Position numbers and translations under genes: made by a program | Shown: positions 1 to 10,634 of the stretch, in pieces | Layout: each line of letters begins with the position of its first letter | Numbering within the stretch: the stretch's first letter is position 1 | Notes under the pieces: generated by a model | The model's database searches: none | Told to the model about the DNA's origin: nothing | What the model saw: only the letters and a program-made list of their open reading frames with translations | NCBI RefSeq assembly: GCF_037975245.1 | Contig: NC_092572.1 | Location: forward strand, 2,209,501 to 2,273,500 | Direction of reading: 5' to 3' | DNA from: Apostichopus japonicus | Lineage: Eukaryota; Echinodermata; Holothuroidea; Aspidochirotida; Stichopodidae | Length of the DNA stretch: 64,000 nucleotides

Positions 1-280
1 CTTTCCATCAAAGTATCTACATATAGAAAATATAGGAACAATGAATTGCACATTGAGATTGTTTATTGATTTACTTTAATAATGATATTCCTACAAAATA
101 CACTTGACAATAAGACTGGACAAATCAAACTCCTGAGTGGATTAGATTTCTTCGAAACATCACAGATCGCCGCCTGTATTCTGCCCCTCCTAATTCTTGA
201 AACCTATTGGTCAATACGTTGATAGAGTATGTTAAAAACAATTATGAATATATTAGCAGCACACTAAAAATTAATTGCTC
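1..280. other. Intronic or intergenic AT-rich DNA
   Basis: No gene can be supported here. If the minus-strand transmembrane gene (exon 1175-1258) runs off the left edge, this stretch is its intron or contains downstream exons. A minus-strand open stretch of about 25 codons near 130-205 follows a possible acceptor and ends in a stop, but its phase does not fit the transmembrane exon directly. Confidence 0.3.
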
Positions 281-484
281 AAAATGGGGTAAAGGGGATC
301 ACATGCATGGTGTAAAAAAGGAACATGGTCAAAACGTGTGTAAAACTATAACATTAATTTTTTGGTAAAGTTTTACCTTCTTTTGAGGTAATAGTTTACC
401 ACACAATGTATAAATTATTTTACCAAAGAAGCATTGTGTAAAATTTGCACAACAATGACCATGTTCCTTTTGTATCCCATTTTG
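281..484. repeat. Inverted-repeat (foldback/MITE-like) element
   Basis: The left part (281-337) contains AAAATGGGGTA and AAAAGGAACATGGTCA; the right part (about 455-484) contains the reverse complements TGACCATGTTCCTTTT and TATCCCATTTT. The arms enclose about 120 bp rich in short GGTAAA/TTTACC inverted motifs. The shape is that of a foldback or short non-autonomous DNA element. I saw no convincing target-site duplication. Confidence 0.5.
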
Positions 485-1174
485 TAATCTACTAAAGCAA
501 CGCACTTTGCAAAACAGTTTTGTTATATTAGCACACCTAGGCTATGGCGCTTACTTCTACACACACACTATGTAAATAAAAGACTTACAATAGGCTATAG
601 AGTCAAACAATCAATTAATATCACTTTGAACAATTTGATATAATTTTCTCCAATCCCATATGCATATGCTTGAGTGTAAAGCAAGGTTGCAACAGGTATA
701 ACAGTTTCAACACTTTGGTATATATGATCCCAACATGGAAACAAACATTAGCTCTGTGGTAAGGAAGCCTAGATGGTCTCATAGAAAAAAAAAAAAAACA
801 CTTGTTACATCAAAATGAACTGATAAAATAAATTAAGAGCTCCAAAAATTACGAACGGACGGAACATAACCCAATTTAACTTTGGTCAAAAGCTACATTT
901 AAGGCAAAATCTGACTTCAGTCCTAACATATTTAGCTGTTAACATACATTTTGATAATTTGATTGAAACGAAATATATTCCACACTGCAACTTGAGCACT
1001 CAATATCTCAATATTTTGCTCCTAACTTGAGATGTAGTTGATTGAATGTAATCTATCTGACTGGCTTCACCCTCGACAAATACAGGGAGATTACATTGGA
1101 AGGTGGTGGTGCCCTGGCAAAATATTGACTTAAGATATAATGTCGAATATTTACTTAAATGTTAAAGGAGATAC
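485..1174. other. No gene seen; intron-like DNA
   Basis: AT-rich sequence with a poly-A tract near 787-799. No splice-bounded exon, RNA gene or transposon end was recognised on either strand. Confidence 0.3.
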
Positions 1175-1258
1175 CTTTTCGTATACGCTTAACGATGAAG
1201 TAAAGAAAAATAAGTATACAAATTGCGGCAAAGGTGAATGCAAGAATCCGCCAGTTCT
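1175..1258 (-). CDS. Transmembrane exon of an incomplete receptor-like gene
   Basis: Read on the minus strand, the acceptor TTTTATTTCAG is followed by an 84-nt open exon and the donor AAAAG/GTATCT. It enters and leaves in phase 1. It encodes ENWR, about 20 hydrophobic residues (ILAFTF...LYFIV), then the basic stop-transfer run KRIRK. This is a typical single-pass transmembrane segment followed by a cytosolic positive cluster. The upstream exon is probably the signal-peptide exon at 9045-9126, also phase 1. Joined directly they would give a receptor with almost no ectodomain, though intermediate exons could exist in the 7.8-kb gap. The intracellular part should lie left of the window. The same symmetrical 1-1 transmembrane exon occurs in both complete receptor genes of this window. 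The function is unknown, and the exon is a prediction from splice signals only. Confidence 0.45.
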
Positions 1259-1900
1259 CTGAAATAAAACAAAAACATGATTAAGAAAGCTGAATTCTAA
1301 TCACAATTGCATAAAGATGTTACGTAACTCTGAAACAGAACAGGTCTGATAAGAATTGCTTTTACCCATAATCCCTCTAACCAAGATCACTGTTGTTTGT
1401 GTTTGACATGGCTAATATGTTAGTTTGGCAACAATAACGTAAGCAATGTTTCGTTAAAGTTAAAGGCTCAATTTCTAAACCTGCTGTATTATCTTGTTTT
1501 AGATATTCCATGCTAGCATTGGGTCCTTGTCGTTGTTTTTTAGGGATTTAATTAACAATTTAGGGATTTAAAGTAGGTAAAGACGTTGCCGAAAACTTTG
1601 AATAAAATCAAGAAAACAGGTACTACAATGTTTTATATTCCGAATCAGCCGGAATCGTGGGAATTGGTTAGAATTGAGTATAAGGTAAACAGTTTATGCA
1701 CGGTAATGAAACAAAGCCCCATCGTGTCATGGTTTTAGTACAGTTTATTTGTGTCAATCCTACAAGCACTTGTGTTCGGTTCTTAATTTTTAAGAACATA
1801 AATATTTGACTAAACACCTTATCATCCTTTAAGATCGGTGAGGGGTGATCGTTGGTCGTTGAAGCGTATACACGTACTTTTCGGAGCTCTTTAAATTCGT
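1259..1900. other. No gene seen (putative intron)
   Basis: Lies between the transmembrane exon and the CR1 element. It contains a short duplication of TTTAGGGATTTAA (about 1540-1570). No exon is supported on either strand. Confidence 0.3.
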
Positions 1901-2172
1901 TCATTTCTGGGATCGTTTTTCATCAAAACACCTTGTGATTCGTTTTGTTGTTTATTTGGAGTTATTTATTGTCTGTTCCTATCATTCTGCATGTTTTTGT
2001 GTTTAATATGCGCTGTTTTTTGTCTTGTTTCAGTGCTGTCCGTGGTTTTAGGTCTGTAGCGTCAATGTATCCTATCGTTCAGTGTATAGTCTCTGTTGAG
2101 TCTAAGCTGCTCATCGTGAGTATCGATTTTCTGTGTTCGCGGGTTTTTCTTTTTTGTCTTAGTGTTTTCGTT

Positions 2173-3079
2173 ATGGCTGTGCCTGATCGTTTAGTCTGCA
2201 CTGACGAGTGAAATATGTGGATCGAGTTTGAGGTTTCTGGCTAGGAGTGTGATTTTAATTCAGCGTCTAGTAGAGCTATTGTGTTTGTTTGCGATAAGTG
2301 TGTGAAATTTAAGGAATTAGAGGAGCTATTGAATAGCTGTAATTGTGAATGGACGAAAGTCGGGAATAGTAGGACTGTAAGTAGTGCAGTGGTTGAAAGG
2401 GATTTTTGCGAGGATGTTCCAATTTGTAATGGATTCGACGTGTTACCTGTGGAGGAGTTGTGTGATGTTGTGTGATGTTGGTGATTGGAAGGAAGACTCC
2501 CATGAGGGAAATAGTTAATGGTTAGTAGTGGACGAAGTGCGTGGTGATTGTGATGTGATAGATGAAGAAAGTGTGGTTGTAAACAGCGGTCAGTGGGGAC
2601 GGGAGAAGTCAAAAGGAAGAATGGTATTGTGTTGGGATTCACTAGTACGGTATGTAGACCGAGAGTTCTGCAGGGCGAATAAAGCAAAAAAGGTCAGGGT
2701 ATGTTTGCCAGGTGCTAAAATCCAGGATGTCAGTAAAAGGGTTAACAAAATCGTGTCAGATGAGGAAGTGGTTGTGGTCCAGGTAGGCACCAATAATGTG
2801 CAGAAGGAGTCACAAAACATTATTCAGTCTAGGTATCACGAATTGATGTGTCGACTAGCATCTACTCGGGTTAAAGTTGTCATATGTAGTTTATTGCCAA
2901 GATTCGATAACAAGGTTCAGTCAGATAAGATTGTAACTTTGAATGGTTCATTGCATAATCTGTGTACTGATTTCGGCTTCACATTTGTTGACATGTGGTC
3001 ATCTTTCCAGGGTAGACGGGATTTGTTCGCCAAGCATGGGTTGCACTTAGCTAATACTGGGGCCTCGTTGTTTTGGTAG
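2173..3079 (+). pseudogene. CR1 ORF1 remnant (esterase-like)
   Basis: From ATG at 2173 one frame runs to 2475, interrupted by a TGA near 2209 and a TAG near 2243. It includes CDKCVKFKELEELL, a CxxC pair followed by a leucine-rich helical stretch. Another frame (2528-3079) carries WDSLVRYVDREFCR, VRVCLPGAKIQDV, VVVQVGTNNV and the terminal GLHLANTGASLF. CR1 ORF1 proteins are known to carry an SGNH/GDSL esterase domain. The first block is normally GDS and is here CWDS, so the catalytic block is damaged. The H of GLHL matches the expected catalytic histidine block. One frame change near 2480-2530 and the stops above make it a pseudogene. Confidence 0.75.
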
Positions 3080-3250
3080 AATGGTGAATTACTCTGTTGA
3101 ACAGCTTTGTTTAAACTAAATTGAGGCGATGGGGTAGGAATACATTCGGATAAGGATTATGTTCCTAGTGGAGGCGATTATATACCTTTTGAAAGCAAGG
3201 AAAGTGGTAGTCATAGTTCTAACTTTAAGAGGCATGCTAAGGTACATAGT

Positions 3251-4006
3251 TTGAGGGATAAGCTGAAGATTGTCATTACCAATGCTAGAAGTATTCGTAC
3301 AAATTTTGCTGAATTTACTGTGCTTCTTAAGGATCTGAAACCTGATGTGTTTTGTATCACCGAGTCTTGGTCAAGGGAGGACATTGATAGTGCTGAGGTT
3401 TCTCACCCGGGGTATGTTGTGTATCGTCAGGACAGAAGAGACAATCATAATGGGATTGGTGGGGGAGTTTAACTGTATGTTAGGGATGACATTGTAAGTG
3501 TAGAGAAATCTCAGATGTAAGGGTCTTTTGTAAATTATGTCTGGTGCCAGTTGTCCACAGACAACTCCAAGAGGTCCAGTGGTGTTATCACTGTTGGTGT
3601 TGCTTACCGTTCTCCTAACAGCAGCGATGATAATGATGTCTTGCTGTTTGATACAATTAGAAAGGCTGCTAAAGGTGATGTTGTTATTATAAGCGACTTT
3701 AATTTTCCTGACATTAATTGGATAGATGGTTCACGTAGTAGGAAGGGTAGTTACTTTCTAGATGTTGTGAAAGATTGCTTTGTACATCAACATGTTACTT
3801 TCCCTACTAGGGGGGATAGCATCCTGGATCTTGTTTTGAGTTCTGATCCAAGCAATGTTGCTGATTCGACGGGTCTAGGAAAACTAGTAACTATTAATTA
3901 TGATATACTAGCTTTCGATGTTGTTGTCAAAGTCGTAAATTTTGTTAGCAAGGAAAAAGCCCCTTTTTTGCGAGATCAGATACAGAGGCAATTGAAACTT
4001 TACTAA
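3251..4006 (+). pseudogene. CR1 ORF2 endonuclease domain, broken
   Basis: This is the apurinic-type endonuclease that nicks target DNA for LINE insertion. Visible motifs are KIVITNARSIRTN (N-terminal block), DVFCITESW (catalytic Glu), ITVGVAYRSPNS, and IISDFNFPDINW, where the usual GDFN is SDFN. A stop at 3470-3472 and another near 3518-3520 interrupt the frame. A frame change near 3990-4010 separates it from the reverse transcriptase part. Confidence 0.8.
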
Positions 4007-4026
4007 AGGGAACAGATTGGATTAAT

Positions 4027-5960
4027 TTGTTTAGAGATATGAGTGCTTCTCAGTCTTGGATTTTTTTAGCTGATAAATTAAAGGTCATTATGGAAAATCA
4101 TGTTCCGTGGAAGAATCGTCGTCGTAAAAGCAGTATGCCTCACGAGATGAATAAGAAAGTTAGATGTGCAATTAGGCAAAAACGTAGAATGTGGAAGTTG
4201 TTTAGGAGGACTAAATCTGAATCTCGTTTGGCCAAGTTTAAAACTCATCAGCTGAAGGTAGAATGCTTAGTCTCTGATGCAAAATTGAGTTTCGAAAATA
4301 GCATTGCCCTAAAAATTAAGGATAATCCAAAGGCCTTCTTTTCTTATGTCAGGTCAAAGCAGCAAGTTAAAGATGCAATTGTTTCTCTTAGGGCACCAAA
4401 GGCTGATAATATAGTTACTGATAGTCAGGATGTTGCAGATCTTTTGAACAACTATTTTGTGTCGGTTTTTACAAGGGAAGATATGAGTGGTATTCCACAT
4501 TTTCAGGGGGAAAGTGATAGGCCTAAACTGGATACGGTCTTATTTTCGGATGAGATTGTCTTAAAGGAGCTGCTTTGTCTAAATGTTTCTAAAGCTTCTG
4601 GACCGGATGCAATCCATCCGTATTTGTTGAAGACTTTTGCACACCATTTCTGTGTTCCACTCTCATTGGGTTTTAGTAAATTTATGAATGAAGGTTATGT
4701 TCCTAAGGACTGGAGGTGTGTGCTAATATTACCCCAATTTCCAAGAAGGGTGATAAGTCTTAGCCCTTTAACTATAGGCCCGTTAGTCTCACTAGTGTTG
4801 TTTTTAAGGTCATGGAGTCTATTGTTAAAAAGTCTGTCACTTCAGCAGTCAGTCTTTGATCAGAGAGTCTCAGCATGGTCTTTGCCAAAAAAGGTGTTGT
4901 CTCACTAATATCCTTGAGTTTATGGAAGATGTAACAAGCTTACTAAATAGGCGGAAGTCTGTAGATGTTGCGTTCCTGGATTTCCAGAAGGCTTTTGATA
5001 AAGTTCCCCACCATTGTCTTTTACTTAGGCTGAAGAGCATGGGTGTCAATGGGAATTTACTGTCTTGGATCGAGAATTGGCCTGGTAATAGGAAACAGAG
5101 GGTGGTAATTAAAGGCTGTGCTTCTTCTTGGCAGGACGTTACTACTGGGGTTCCACAAGGGTCTGTATTGGGTCCCTTGTTGTTTGTTGCCTATATAAAT
5201 GACATCGACGGAGATATTTTGTGTATTGCTAAGAAGTTTGCTGATGACACCAAATTGTATTCTGAGGTCTCTTCCAAAAGCGATTCTGAGAAGTTTCAAA
5301 CGGATTTGGATAAGGTTTTTTTCCTGGTCTCAGGGGTGGCAAATGCTTTTTAATATTGATAAATGCAAGGTAATGGTGTAGAGGTACAGGAGGTCTCTGT
5401 TGAAAGAGACCTAGGTATCTACATTGACTCATCTCTGCAACCTTCTAAACATTGTCTTGAAGCTGCTAAAAGAGGTAATAGGGTTTTAGGTATGATCAAG
5501 AGGAACTTCAGTTTTTTGAAAGAGGACATCGTAGTTAGGCTTTATAATCAGTTGGTTAGGCTTCATCTGGAGTATGCTGTGCAGGCTTGGAACCCATATA
5601 AGGAAGTACTTGAAAAGGTCCAGAAGAGGGCTACTAGGATGATTAGTTCCTTAAAGAGTGTTCCTTATTATAGGCGGTTACAACTGTCGAATCTCACCAC
5701 ACTGGAGCTTAGGAGGTTACGCGGGGACTTGATCCAGGTTTTCAAGATTGTGTTTGGTGTCGATAATTTATCCTTTACCGACTTTTTCATGTTTGCTAAT
5801 AGTAGTTGTACCAGAGGTCATTGTCTTAAACTCCAAAAGTCACATAGTAGGATTAATATTCGGCATAACTTTTTTTCTAATAGGGTTGTGAATGAGTGAA
5901 ATGGTTTCCCTGAGAAAGTTGTACTTGCAAATAGTGTCAATGGGTTTAAGAATGCTTTGG
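4027..5960 (+). pseudogene. CR1 ORF2 reverse transcriptase and C-terminal part, broken
   Basis: Reverse transcriptase motifs are clear: ASGPDAIHPYLLK, FLDFQKAFDKVPHH (metal-binding Asp), GVPQGSVLGPLLFVAYIND, and FADDTKLYSEV, the FADD form of the polymerase centre. The following ERDLGIYIDSSLQPSKHC and LEYAVQAWNPY...VQKRATRMI blocks are the conserved CR1 C-terminal region. Frame changes near 4735, 4900 and 5320-5360 and stops at 5897 and 5989 inactivate it. The domain order and motifs are those of the CR1/L2 group. Confidence 0.9.
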
Positions 5961-6096
5961 ACAAGCACTTTAAGCATTGTAATCGGGTCTGAGTGTTTGT
6001 GTCTTCAGTTTTTATTCTCTCTCTATAGGGTCCTTGATGGGGACTTAAGTGTCCCTCCTGATCCCTTTTTCTACTAAACTACTAAACTAAACTAAG

Positions 6097-7349
6097 ATGA
6101 TATATCAAACCGTCGAGGATAAAGACACCCCCTGTGAAGGTGAAAATGTTCAGATATTTATGTTAAAGCACTGTATCTCACAAATATTGAACGGAACAAT
6201 ACATTCACACAAAAACGACCTAAAGCTGGTGTGAGAATCTTCGTTATCCTCTGTAGAGTGGGTACTAAACGCATCATACTATTTAAATGCTTTTAATATG
6301 TGTATGTGCAGCTGTAGTTATGTCAAGTCATCTACACTTAATCGTAGTGCATCATCTACACAATTAGTTGAATGACAATTGAGGTACGTACCACCCATAC
6401 ATCATTAAAACAATGTGCATTGATTGTGCTGTGTCTTAATATTTTATGCTCCCGATTTGAAGGACTACAAACATAATTGGTTAACCCGGAATTCGAATAC
6501 CACAATGAACTAGAAGTTGCGGTTAAGATATATCGATCGCAACTACCATGTCCTTGATGATCGGTGTGTTAGCATAAACCTTGCATTTCAGTATGCAATA
6601 TCAAATTCATTAAGTCGTTTAAAAAGATGGTACCGTTCGTGACTATGAACGTACTGAGCCCTTGAGACCGCCGCCATAATGTTCTTCTTTGATATGTGCA
6701 CATTAAAATGAAAATAACTGTTACAAGAGCACTCTGCCGCCAATGATCCGGTTTAAAGGGAGACTCGAACGTAACACAAGAAAATCAACAGACTTAGTGA
6801 TACTTTGCCCATTGTAGATATGTTGTAAGTGCTTTGGTTTCAAAGTGAGAGTTTTGGATATATCATGTTTGTAGGGTATTAACTGTTCCGGCTGTATTAC
6901 CCCAAAATGAGCTTTGACCTTCAGCAAAAACAATAAGACAATTATGTTCCACCGACGGCGTTTGCTACAGGCGGGTTTTAGTAGGACCGCACCGGACATA
7001 TCAAAACCTTCGTTCGTATGACAAGTGCACTGGTCAGAGGGAGCTAGAGGAACTCAGCAACGTGGAATCAAGCTCGTACCAGGCCTCTACAAATACGGTC
7101 GCCAACTCGCCATTAGCGTTGGCGAATTTAAGCGTTGGCAAATAGGAAATGCACTTCGCTCGACAGTTTGGCGAGTGACTCGTGGGCTAGTCAAACCTCG
7201 ATATTAGCAAGGCTATCCTTACAAGCAGATAATCCAGCTCGAAATGCACGATTAACTGTCATTTATGTAAAACATTTTTGACGACAAACCATGGAACTGT
7301 CGAGTTGGTAAGGCTTCACTATGTCATACACTAACAACGGTAGCATAAT
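6097..7349. other. No gene supported
   Basis: A minus-strand 92-codon frame (6721-6999) and a plus-strand 60-codon frame (7025-7207) show no recognisable domain or splice context. Near 7100-7145 a short inverted pair, GCCAACTCGCC and GGCGAATTTAAGCGTTGGC, is visible, perhaps a repeat relic. Confidence 0.3.
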
Positions 7350-7602
7350 ATGTATGTATTTATGTATGTATGTATTTTAGGTCCCCATGCAAGCAGGAAC
7401 TCGCGAAGAAGCCTCATTGGCTTATCAAAAAAGCCGCAAGTTGACCGAAGTCAGTCTCTTAGATATTTAACGTCCATGATTATGAATTGTCAATTGTCAA
7501 CAACTCTGTAACTGGACGACTTACATTAATCTTGGAGTGACTCGAACTGGAGAACTTGTAATTGGAAGGCACCGGCATTAACTACTGAGCTAACACTCCT
7601 AT
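7350..7602 (-). mobile_element. tRNA-derived SINE, copy 1
   Basis: A minus-strand copy of a SINE family seen four times in this window. The tRNA-like head is at the high-coordinate end (about 7530-7602), with an A-box-like TTAGCTCAGTAGTTAAT and a B-box region read on the minus strand. The body has the shared GACTTCGGTCAACTTGCGGC and GAGTTCCTGCTTGC segments, and the 3' tail of ATAC/TATG repeats is at 7350-7380. The body matches copies at 18500, 34325 and 46640. Confidence 0.8.
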
Positions 7603-9044
7603 TAGGTTCGTTAACACAAACATGTGAAGAGAAAGTGTTCATGTCAGAATACCAAACACTTAAGGTGGCCAAACATCTCCTAAATTATTACTTGAGGTAT
7701 TTGTTCTGCATGTTATCGATCATTATTTGCAAAATATACCACTATTGCAGGAATTTGAGAAAAATTTGCTGTTATCGCTGCCATGACTTTTTTGCAATGA
7801 TTTTCTCTCAACACCAAGTGCAAGTGGAAGATATATGCTCTGTCAGCTTGTCAGCTTAGATTTTAATCCTTTTTAGGTTTTGGTCCTACATTACTTGTTT
7901 TGTTTTTATTGATGCCTACTGCGGCCGATGAAATGATATAGACTTGTGCATCATGATGATAGTGTTAACTATGTACTTGATAACAGTATGGTCCATCTTA
8001 TAGGTACATTAGAATAGGTTTCCAAAAACCTACTTACTTTCAAATTCCACAGCAACATTTATCTTACCAAGGGCAATCCACATGGTAAGTTTGTACCTCA
8101 ACAAATTTTCATTTTATGATTCATTACTTTAACAAGATTTTCAGATTTTCTGATTTTGAACTCTGATGACCTCAAATGATCTTTGACATGAGTCTAAAAT
8201 AAACAGAATATTTTACACGATATGGGCCATCTATACATGCTGAGCATGAAATTCCTCCGAGTCACCCTTCCTAATATATCTTGTTTACAAGCAGTTTACA
8301 AGGTTTCAACAGTTTGACCTCTGGTGACCTCAAATAACATTTGACCTACATATAAAACATTTGGATTTTTGGTCAATTGGGTTACCCACATTTTACTTAT
8401 GAGTTCAATCTAAGTTTCAATTATTGAGATATAGAGTTTGCATGAAATTGCCACACACAAGCACACACGCGCCATCACCGTCGCATAGATTTCTTTGGCG
8501 TTCGGCAAGGAATACAAACATGTGATATTTTGCGTATTGCTACTAAAAAATCTGATAAAATATCTTTAAAATATTGCACGAATTATACCGATAAGATGTG
8601 GAACCATAGGCTATATAACATGACGTGAACTGAACGACTGTGAGAGCATTGCTTTGCGACATTCGAGTCCCCAAAACATCACGTGGTGATATGGATAACA
8701 CAGTACTGGTCGTAGGATATATTTTATGTCCAGTAATAAGGTGACATAAAATAATCAGTAAAACTTGTTTACATAACACTTGCTCAGAAATATCGTCCAA
8801 ATATTACAAGGTCGTTAAAAACCATCTCCGATGTCCGTCTTCCATATCTACACCTAACTGAGGTATGACCAGGTTCGGGTTAACAGTACGCAGATAAGAT
8901 TTGTTTGATAGGTCAATATGAAATTGTTGTGAAAGACCATACCAGCACATAGGTCGTGATAATACTAAATTCGTGAATCTGTTTTGATAGTCACTCTGAA
9001 ACGATTTGTTTAGTATATTATGTAAATGCCAAAAAAAAAGTTAC
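7603..9044. other. Repeat-like DNA, no gene supported
   Basis: From about 8110 to 8480 TGACCTCAAATGA-like motifs recur (8169, 8326) followed by a CA-rich stretch near 8455-8475. This looks like the decayed end of an interspersed repeat. A minus-strand 85-codon frame at 8543-8800 has no clean splice boundaries or recognisable domain and could be chance. Confidence 0.35.
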
Positions 9045-9126
9045 CTTGAATCCAGGCTAAAACAAGTGGGAAAATTGATGAAGCGATCCCCATTTTGAAA
9101 TTCAATCTGATCACAGTGATAGTTGT
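9045..9126 (-). CDS. Signal-peptide exon of the incomplete receptor-like gene
   Basis: On the minus strand the acceptor TTTATTCAG (ending at 9127) opens an exon with 33 nt of leader before ATG at 9093. The exon then codes MGIASSIFPLVLAWIQ and ends at a GTAACT donor after the first base of the next codon, so phase 1. A short start, a hydrophobic core and no charged residues make it a good secretory signal peptide. The phase matches the transmembrane exon at 1175-1258. The pairing of the two exons is inferred; transcript data would decide it. Confidence 0.4.
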
Positions 9127-9810
9127 CTGAATAAAGAAGGAAGAAATATCATCACCATTATAATCGTCTACGTGTTTATAGCCCTCGTGTTTAACATCAT
9201 CTCTATCGCATTCGTTCTCGTTATCACCATTATCAACGTCATCACCAAAACTATTACCATCACTCAATGTTACCGTCATCAAAACAACGGACGATTGAAT
9301 TAACCAGTGAAACCTCTTGAATAGTTTGCATTGTAAAGACAATAACAAAAAACACTCTAGGAGACGCAAATTTTGTCACTCCTGAACATCATCCTAAACC
9401 AGCAGTCATTGTTTCATTGCGTGGAAGAAGGAACGGAACGAGGTTCATGCTAATACAGTTATACTGATACTACAAGTCAGGGAAAACCAATAATACATAC
9501 GAAGGTAGTTCAATTATTTTCTTCCGTACACGTTGCTTTGTCAAATGCTTTGTCAAATGCTAACCATAAAGCAATGGGGTAGCAATATTAAACCTCGTTA
9601 AAAATGAAATGGGAAAATTGTACTATCGATGTTAAATGGAAGTTTTAAATTTAAGGTGTTGTTAGCTTACTAATTGTAAATAATTATTGTATTACGTAAC
9701 AAACATTGTATAACCTTTCATTGATTGATTACTGTCATCCTTATCTTAGCCCTAACACTAGTAGATATATTCTCGATATTAAAATATGACACATAAAATA
9801 TGAATTATAT

Positions 9811-9843
<33 letters not shown>

Positions 9844-10634
9844 CGTGTGTGTGTATATATGTGTGTGAATTAATATACAAGCGATGTCTCAAAATAAGTG
9901 CTGACATGTCGTCATCTTACTGTCACCATGTTTTACTTACCAATAACACACCGAGTCCACTTGATTAATGCGTTAAATATCTGCCTTATAGCAACGCCTA
10001 GTCCACCATCTGAATACATATAATGTATGGTGTACGTATGTTGCCTTAGTTAGCATACGTCATCTTGTATCGGGTACAATACTCGCCCAACTCAATCGGA
10101 AACAGAAATTGAAAGTATGTTGTCTCGTGTTCCGTCCGTGCTTGGGCGTTACTTCTTGACGTAGGAATGAAATGAGATATTTTTTCATGAAGGTTGATAA
10201 AATAAACATATTTGTCTATTTCATTATTTAAAACAAATGTTACGTTCGGTAACAAAACTACACGCAATGTTTACAATGAAAACCCTTGGATGGTTCTCAG
10301 ACCTGAGTCATATGAGGTTATCCGTCATATTTCAGTATGAGCGTAAAACGATACCAATACCATTCAATTGAATATATTCGATGTTATCGTTTTGCCAAAC
10401 GAAATAAATGAAATACTTCAGTCGAACAATGACAAGAAAATCATAGACAGAAATAAATCAGTATATCAAACGCTGGGGATGTTAGTAATTAAAATGGTAA
10501 GTGAAAGATCACGTTTCCGTTGTGTTTTACGGTTATAATATTACCCTGTTAATAAGCTGATTTCACTTTTACATCGTTATATGAGCATTGTATCCTATAA
10601 ACGCTTCCGTCGTGTACATAGTGATTGCAATACA
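9127..10634. repeat. Intergenic DNA with a TA/TG microsatellite
   Basis: A compound microsatellite of CA, TA and TG steps lies at about 9813-9868. No gene was recognised. This is the region between two divergently oriented receptor-like genes, so it probably contains the promoters of both, but I see no distinctive promoter motif. Confidence 0.35.

Larger units (their letters stand above)
1900..6096 (+). mobile_element. CR1-type LINE retrotransposon, inactivated copy
   Basis: A nearly full-length CR1-clade non-LTR element on the plus strand. In order it shows ORF1 remnants with a Cys-rich/leucine-rich start and an SGNH-esterase-like region (2173-3079), an endonuclease/exonuclease/phosphatase domain (3251-4006), a reverse transcriptase (about 4027-5380) and the CR1 C-terminal region (5363-5960). 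The 3' end is a short tail of ACTAA-type repeats at about 6071-6096. Several in-frame stops and at least four frame changes show the copy is dead. The 5' edge is uncertain because the 5' UTR cannot be told from flanking DNA by eye. It sits in the putative first intron of the minus-strand transmembrane gene, in the opposite orientation. Confidence 0.9.

Noticed and set aside
2241-2687. Minus-strand 148-codon frame
   Set aside because: Antisense to the CR1 ORF1 remnant; the plus strand has recognisable CR1 motifs.
8543-8800. Ectodomain exon of the left receptor-like gene
   Set aside because: No clear acceptor and donor in phase 1, no recognisable extracellular domain.
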